NCBI GenBank assembly: GCA_028293745.1
Contig: JAQGOF010000175.1
Span: forward strand, 1 to 40,651
Length of the DNA: 40,651 nucleotides
Reading direction: 5' to 3'
Source: Gammaproteobacteria bacterium
GTDB lineage: Bacteria > Pseudomonadota > Gammaproteobacteria > Steroidobacterales > Steroidobacteraceae
Positions 38,273 to 40,651 of the stretch are shown here, one piece after another. The notes under the pieces are model-generated. The model was not told the DNA's origin. It saw nothing but the letters and a program-made list of their open reading frames with translations, and did no database searches. Numbering within the stretch: the stretch's first letter is position 1; every line of letters begins with the position of its first letter. The position numbers and the translations under genes were made by a program.

Positions 38273-40651
38273 TCAGGCAGATATCGACCGCTCCGAAACA
38301 CCCTCGAGCGTCAGGCGCAGACTGTGTCCTTCCGGCAGAGTCCGCGCGATCCGTTTGCGTATGGCGATGCTTGCTTGCGCGTGGATTCTTGCTTGCCGAC
38401 GATCACCGATGGTGGTGTAAGCTGCGACAGCCGTATCGTGGACACGCCAATCGGCCAGCGGCGTCTCAAACCCCTTCGAGGCCGCCTGCGCCTTCACGAT
38501 ATATTCGACCGCCTCAGCGGCTATGCCCTGAGCCAATGCAACCCGCGCGCGTGTTTCCCACGCCAACGACTGCCACATCCGTTCGTCGGTCGTTTCGGCG
38601 AACATCACATACCGTTCAGCGCGAACCTGAGCGCCTGCGTTGTCTGCCGTCGCTAACAGGAGATTGACCATTCCCCATTCCAATGGGAGTCGCCAGTACC
38701 AATCCAGATGCACTGGTTGAAGCTCCATGGCGCGTTCGGTGGCAACGAGATATTCGCGCGCGGCAACAGGATCTCCGAGCTCAACGTATGCGAGCCCGCA
38801 AAAGATGAGTGAAATTCTACGTTCGAAGGGGAGGATTCTGGACATCTCCCGCCCGGGATATTCGCACTTTCCTATTTCATGGGACGCCACGGGCTCGCAG
38901 GCTTCGAGCACACCTGAATAATCCATCGCAAAAAAGCGCGCCACGCCACCATAAATACGCAGTGCGTGCGCCGCGGAGTGGTCCTCATTTCGCTCAAATG
39001 CCGTGATGCCGGTCTCGTATTCCGCCAGCGCCTTGCCGAACTCTCCGCGAAATACCAACGACCACGGGACGCCGACGTGATACATCCAAATGGTTCGCGC
39101 GATGTCCGATTCAGTGAGCTCATCAGGGCTATCGAGTAGAAGCTTATAGTTCTCCTTGAAGCTGTCATGCGCCTCACGATAACGGGTCGATATCATATGG
39201 ATCATGCTGTGATTGATCAGCGCCCGCGCGGCGGCCAGCCGATCTCCCCGTCCCTTCAGGGACTCAACCGCCTCATCACATGCTCGAGCATCGGACTCGT
39301 TCCACCCTGCAACCCAAATCCGCCGGACGTAAATCGAGATCCGCGCGACATCGCGAGACGTGGAGTCGAGTTGCCGGGCGCTCGCCTCGAGCGCTTGATC
39401 CAGCAACCTCGTGCTGAGTTTCAGATCGTACCAACTTGCAGCGTGTGCACAGCCCAGGAGCGCACGAACCTCGATATCGACATCCCCATGCTGAACAGCC
39501 CTTTCCACAAGCCGCGTGAAAGCCTCGAACGCGCGAACGTCATGTGCTGCCCTATAAATCGCAGCATGTCGCTCGAGGACCTCGATTTCCACCCGGATGC
39601 GCGCATCGGCCGGCAATCTGGCTGCGATCTCGGTCGCACGATCCATGATAGCGAGCGCGTCGCGATGGGCGAACCGCCGCTGTGTAGTGCGAAGCGCCAG
39701 GCGCAAATACGCAAGCGCCCGATTCCACTCCTGACCTGAAGTGAAATGTTGCGCGAGCTCGCTCGCAAGCTCACTTCGCAGATGGGGCGGGTAGATCTGC
39801 TCCAATTGTTCGCCGATTGCGAGGTGGAGCCGGGCACGGCGCACGGGTCCCTGTCGATCGTACAGGACCTGGCGGTAAACGGCATGATTGAACCGGTACG
39901 TGCGCACCAGCCCGGAATCGGGAAGGATCGTCATTCCGCCGCGGTTGATAAAACAGGATCGCCTCGACAGATCCTCACACGCATCCTCAAAATCCTGGCT
40001 GTCCAACGTTGCGGACCGCGCGGTCGTCGAGGCGCTGAACGACATTCCCGTGATGCTGCCCGATTCGAGTACACGCTGCTCGTTTGTGGAGAGCCGCTCG
40101 AACCTGGCTTCGATCAGGCGGGCGAGCGTACTCGGCACTTCAAATGGAATCTGACTCGCGGTCCCGAGTAGCCGCCAGCCGCGTTCTGTCCGGGTGACGA
40201 GACCTCGGTCGGCCAGATGATGGAGAGTCGCCTGTAGAAACAAGGGATTGCCACCCGAACGAGTCCCCATCAGATCAATGAAATCCGGTGCAGTGGGTAG
40301 CGCATCAGCCGTCGGGCTCAAAAACTCGGCGACCGATTCGCGGGTCAGCGGCCCAAGTGATATTTCGGTACACAGCTTACGCAATGACAGATCATGAGCC
40401 AATTCGCTGAGTGGATGACGCGCGCTGCCCAGATCCGCCGGTCGATAGGTCGCGATCACGAGAAGCCTGGAACGAGCGCGGCGGCGACACATGGCCGAGA
40501 GGAAGTCCAGAGTGGCGTAGTCCGCCCAGTGAAGATCCTCCAGCACTAACACCAGGGTTCGATCGGTGGCGAGCGATTCAATCAGCTCACAGCCCTCGCG
40601 CAACATGCGCTCGCGTGTCGTTCCCACGAGTTGCTGTTGCAGTTGGGTTCG
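38273..40651 (-). CDS. Large AAA-type regulatory ATPase with TPR-like repeats (5' end outside window)
   Basis: The visible 792 codons are open to the right edge, so the N terminus is missing. Near the edge is a Walker B region (LVLVLEDLHWADYATLDFL) of the predicted-ATPase type found in LuxR/SARP-like regulators and adenylate-cyclase-linked proteins, followed by LLVIATYRPADL and a winged-helix-like part. From residue ~270 onward the sequence is all-helical, with TPR-like repeats (ALAYLRLALRTTQRRFAHRD, ARALINHSMIHMISTRYREA, AAREYLVATERAMELQPVHL). The Walker A loop and any DNA-binding or sensor domain would lie upstream, outside the window. The role is inferred: a signal-dependent scaffold or regulator. 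It is transcribed away from the window edge towards the PQQ operon. Confidence 0.85.
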   Translation of the reverse strand, partial: RTQLQQQLVGTTRERMLREGCELIESLATDRTLVLVLEDLHWADYATLDFLSAMCRRRARSRLLVIATYRPADLGSARHPLSELAHDLSLRKLCTEISLGPLTRESVAEFLSPTADALPTAPDFIDLMGTRSGGNPLFLQATLHHLADRGLVTRTERGWRLLGTASQIPFEVPSTLARLIEARFERLSTNEQRVLESGSITGMSFSASTTARSATLDSQDFEDACEDLSRRSCFINRGGMTILPDSGLVRTYRFNHAVYRQVLYDRQGPVRRARLHLAIGEQLEQIYPPHLRSELASELAQHFTSGQEWNRALAYLRLALRTTQRRFAHRDALAIMDRATEIAARLPADARIRVEIEVLERHAAIYRAAHDVRAFEAFTRLVERAVQHGDVDIEVRALLGCAHAASWYDLKLSTRLLDQALEASARQLDSTSRDVARISIYVRRIWVAGWNESDARACDEAVESLKGRGDRLAAARALINHSMIHMISTRYREAHDSFKENYKLLLDSPDELTESDIARTIWMYHVGVPWSLVFRGEFGKALAEYETGITAFERNEDHSAAHALRIYGGVARFFAMDYSGVLEACEPVASHEIGKCEYPGREMSRILPFERRISLIFCGLAYVELGDPVAAREYLVATERAMELQPVHLDWYWRLPLEWGMVNLLLATADNAGAQVRAERYVMFAETTDERMWQSLAWETRARVALAQGIAAEAVEYIVKAQAASKGFETPLADWRVHDTAVAAYTTIGDRRQARIHAQASIAIRKRIARTLPEGHSLRLTLEGVSERSISA

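Noticed and set aside
1..40651. tRNA, rRNA, CRISPR arrays, insertion sequences, prophage genes
   Set aside because: Looked for and not seen; the remnants show no transposase or terminal inverted repeats next to them.

Overview
The window is 40.6 kb of GC-rich (about 60 %) bacterial chromosome. Gene content (FabZ, GlgX, Zwf, several sensor kinases, DUF6502/DUF5666/DUF4382 surface genes, a SPOR-like protein with a TLEETLE tail, PQQ dehydrogenase plus porin) suggests an environmental gammaproteobacterium of the Steroidobacter/Nevskia/Xanthomonas side. That placement is inference from protein style only. No tRNA, rRNA, CRISPR array, transposase or phage gene was seen.

Layout. 0-2 kb: end of a short-chain dehydrogenase gene, a beheaded acyl-CoA dehydrogenase and a HipA kinase pseudogene, all on minus. 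2-6 kb: WYL-domain regulator with a repeat-rich divergent promoter, an SRPBCC protein, a stand-alone fabZ and a cytosolic sensor kinase. 6-15 kb: a run of exported proteins (DUF2799 lipoprotein, His-rich secreted protein, truncated DUF4382 lipoprotein, SPOR-like protein, sedolisin protease, DUF5666 protein with DUF6502 partner, HAF-repeat protein) and a small zinc-ribbon-like protein. 15-24 kb: signalling block with two hybrid kinases, a kinase/receiver pseudogene, a DUF6920 pseudogene, a receiver lacking its phospho-aspartate, a short kinase with an altered H-box, a TonB-receptor remnant, a poly-serine secreted protein and a second SPOR-like tail. 24.5-27.8 kb: second DUF6502-DUF5666-DUF4382 set. 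28-32.5 kb: LuxR-type regulator, glycogen phosphorylase scrap, zwf and glgX as one minus-strand operon. 32.6-38 kb: two alpha/beta hydrolases, then a translationally coupled PQQ-cytochrome dehydrogenase and porin, the porin carrying a frameshift. 38.3 kb to the end: a partial large regulatory ATPase.

The most interesting pattern is a 17-bp dyad, TGAGAC-N5-GTCTCA, at eight places in non-coding or start-codon DNA. It lies at the starts of both DUF6502 genes and both DUF4382 genes, and ahead of the sedolisin gene, the HAF-repeat gene, one hybrid kinase and the receiver/DUF6920 region. Because DUF6502 proteins contain a helix-turn-helix-like stretch and their own start codons abut the dyad, I propose that DUF6502 is an autoregulated DNA-binding protein controlling a cell-surface regulon, present here as two diverged copies (7.8-12.8 kb and 22.6-27.8 kb). 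A separate 17-bp element shared by the LuxR-type regulator promoter and the PQQ operon promoter suggests a second local circuit. Many remnants (ACAD, HipA, DUF4382, kinase/receiver, DUF6920, TonB receptor, GlgP, porin) show that the region is being reshuffled and eroded.
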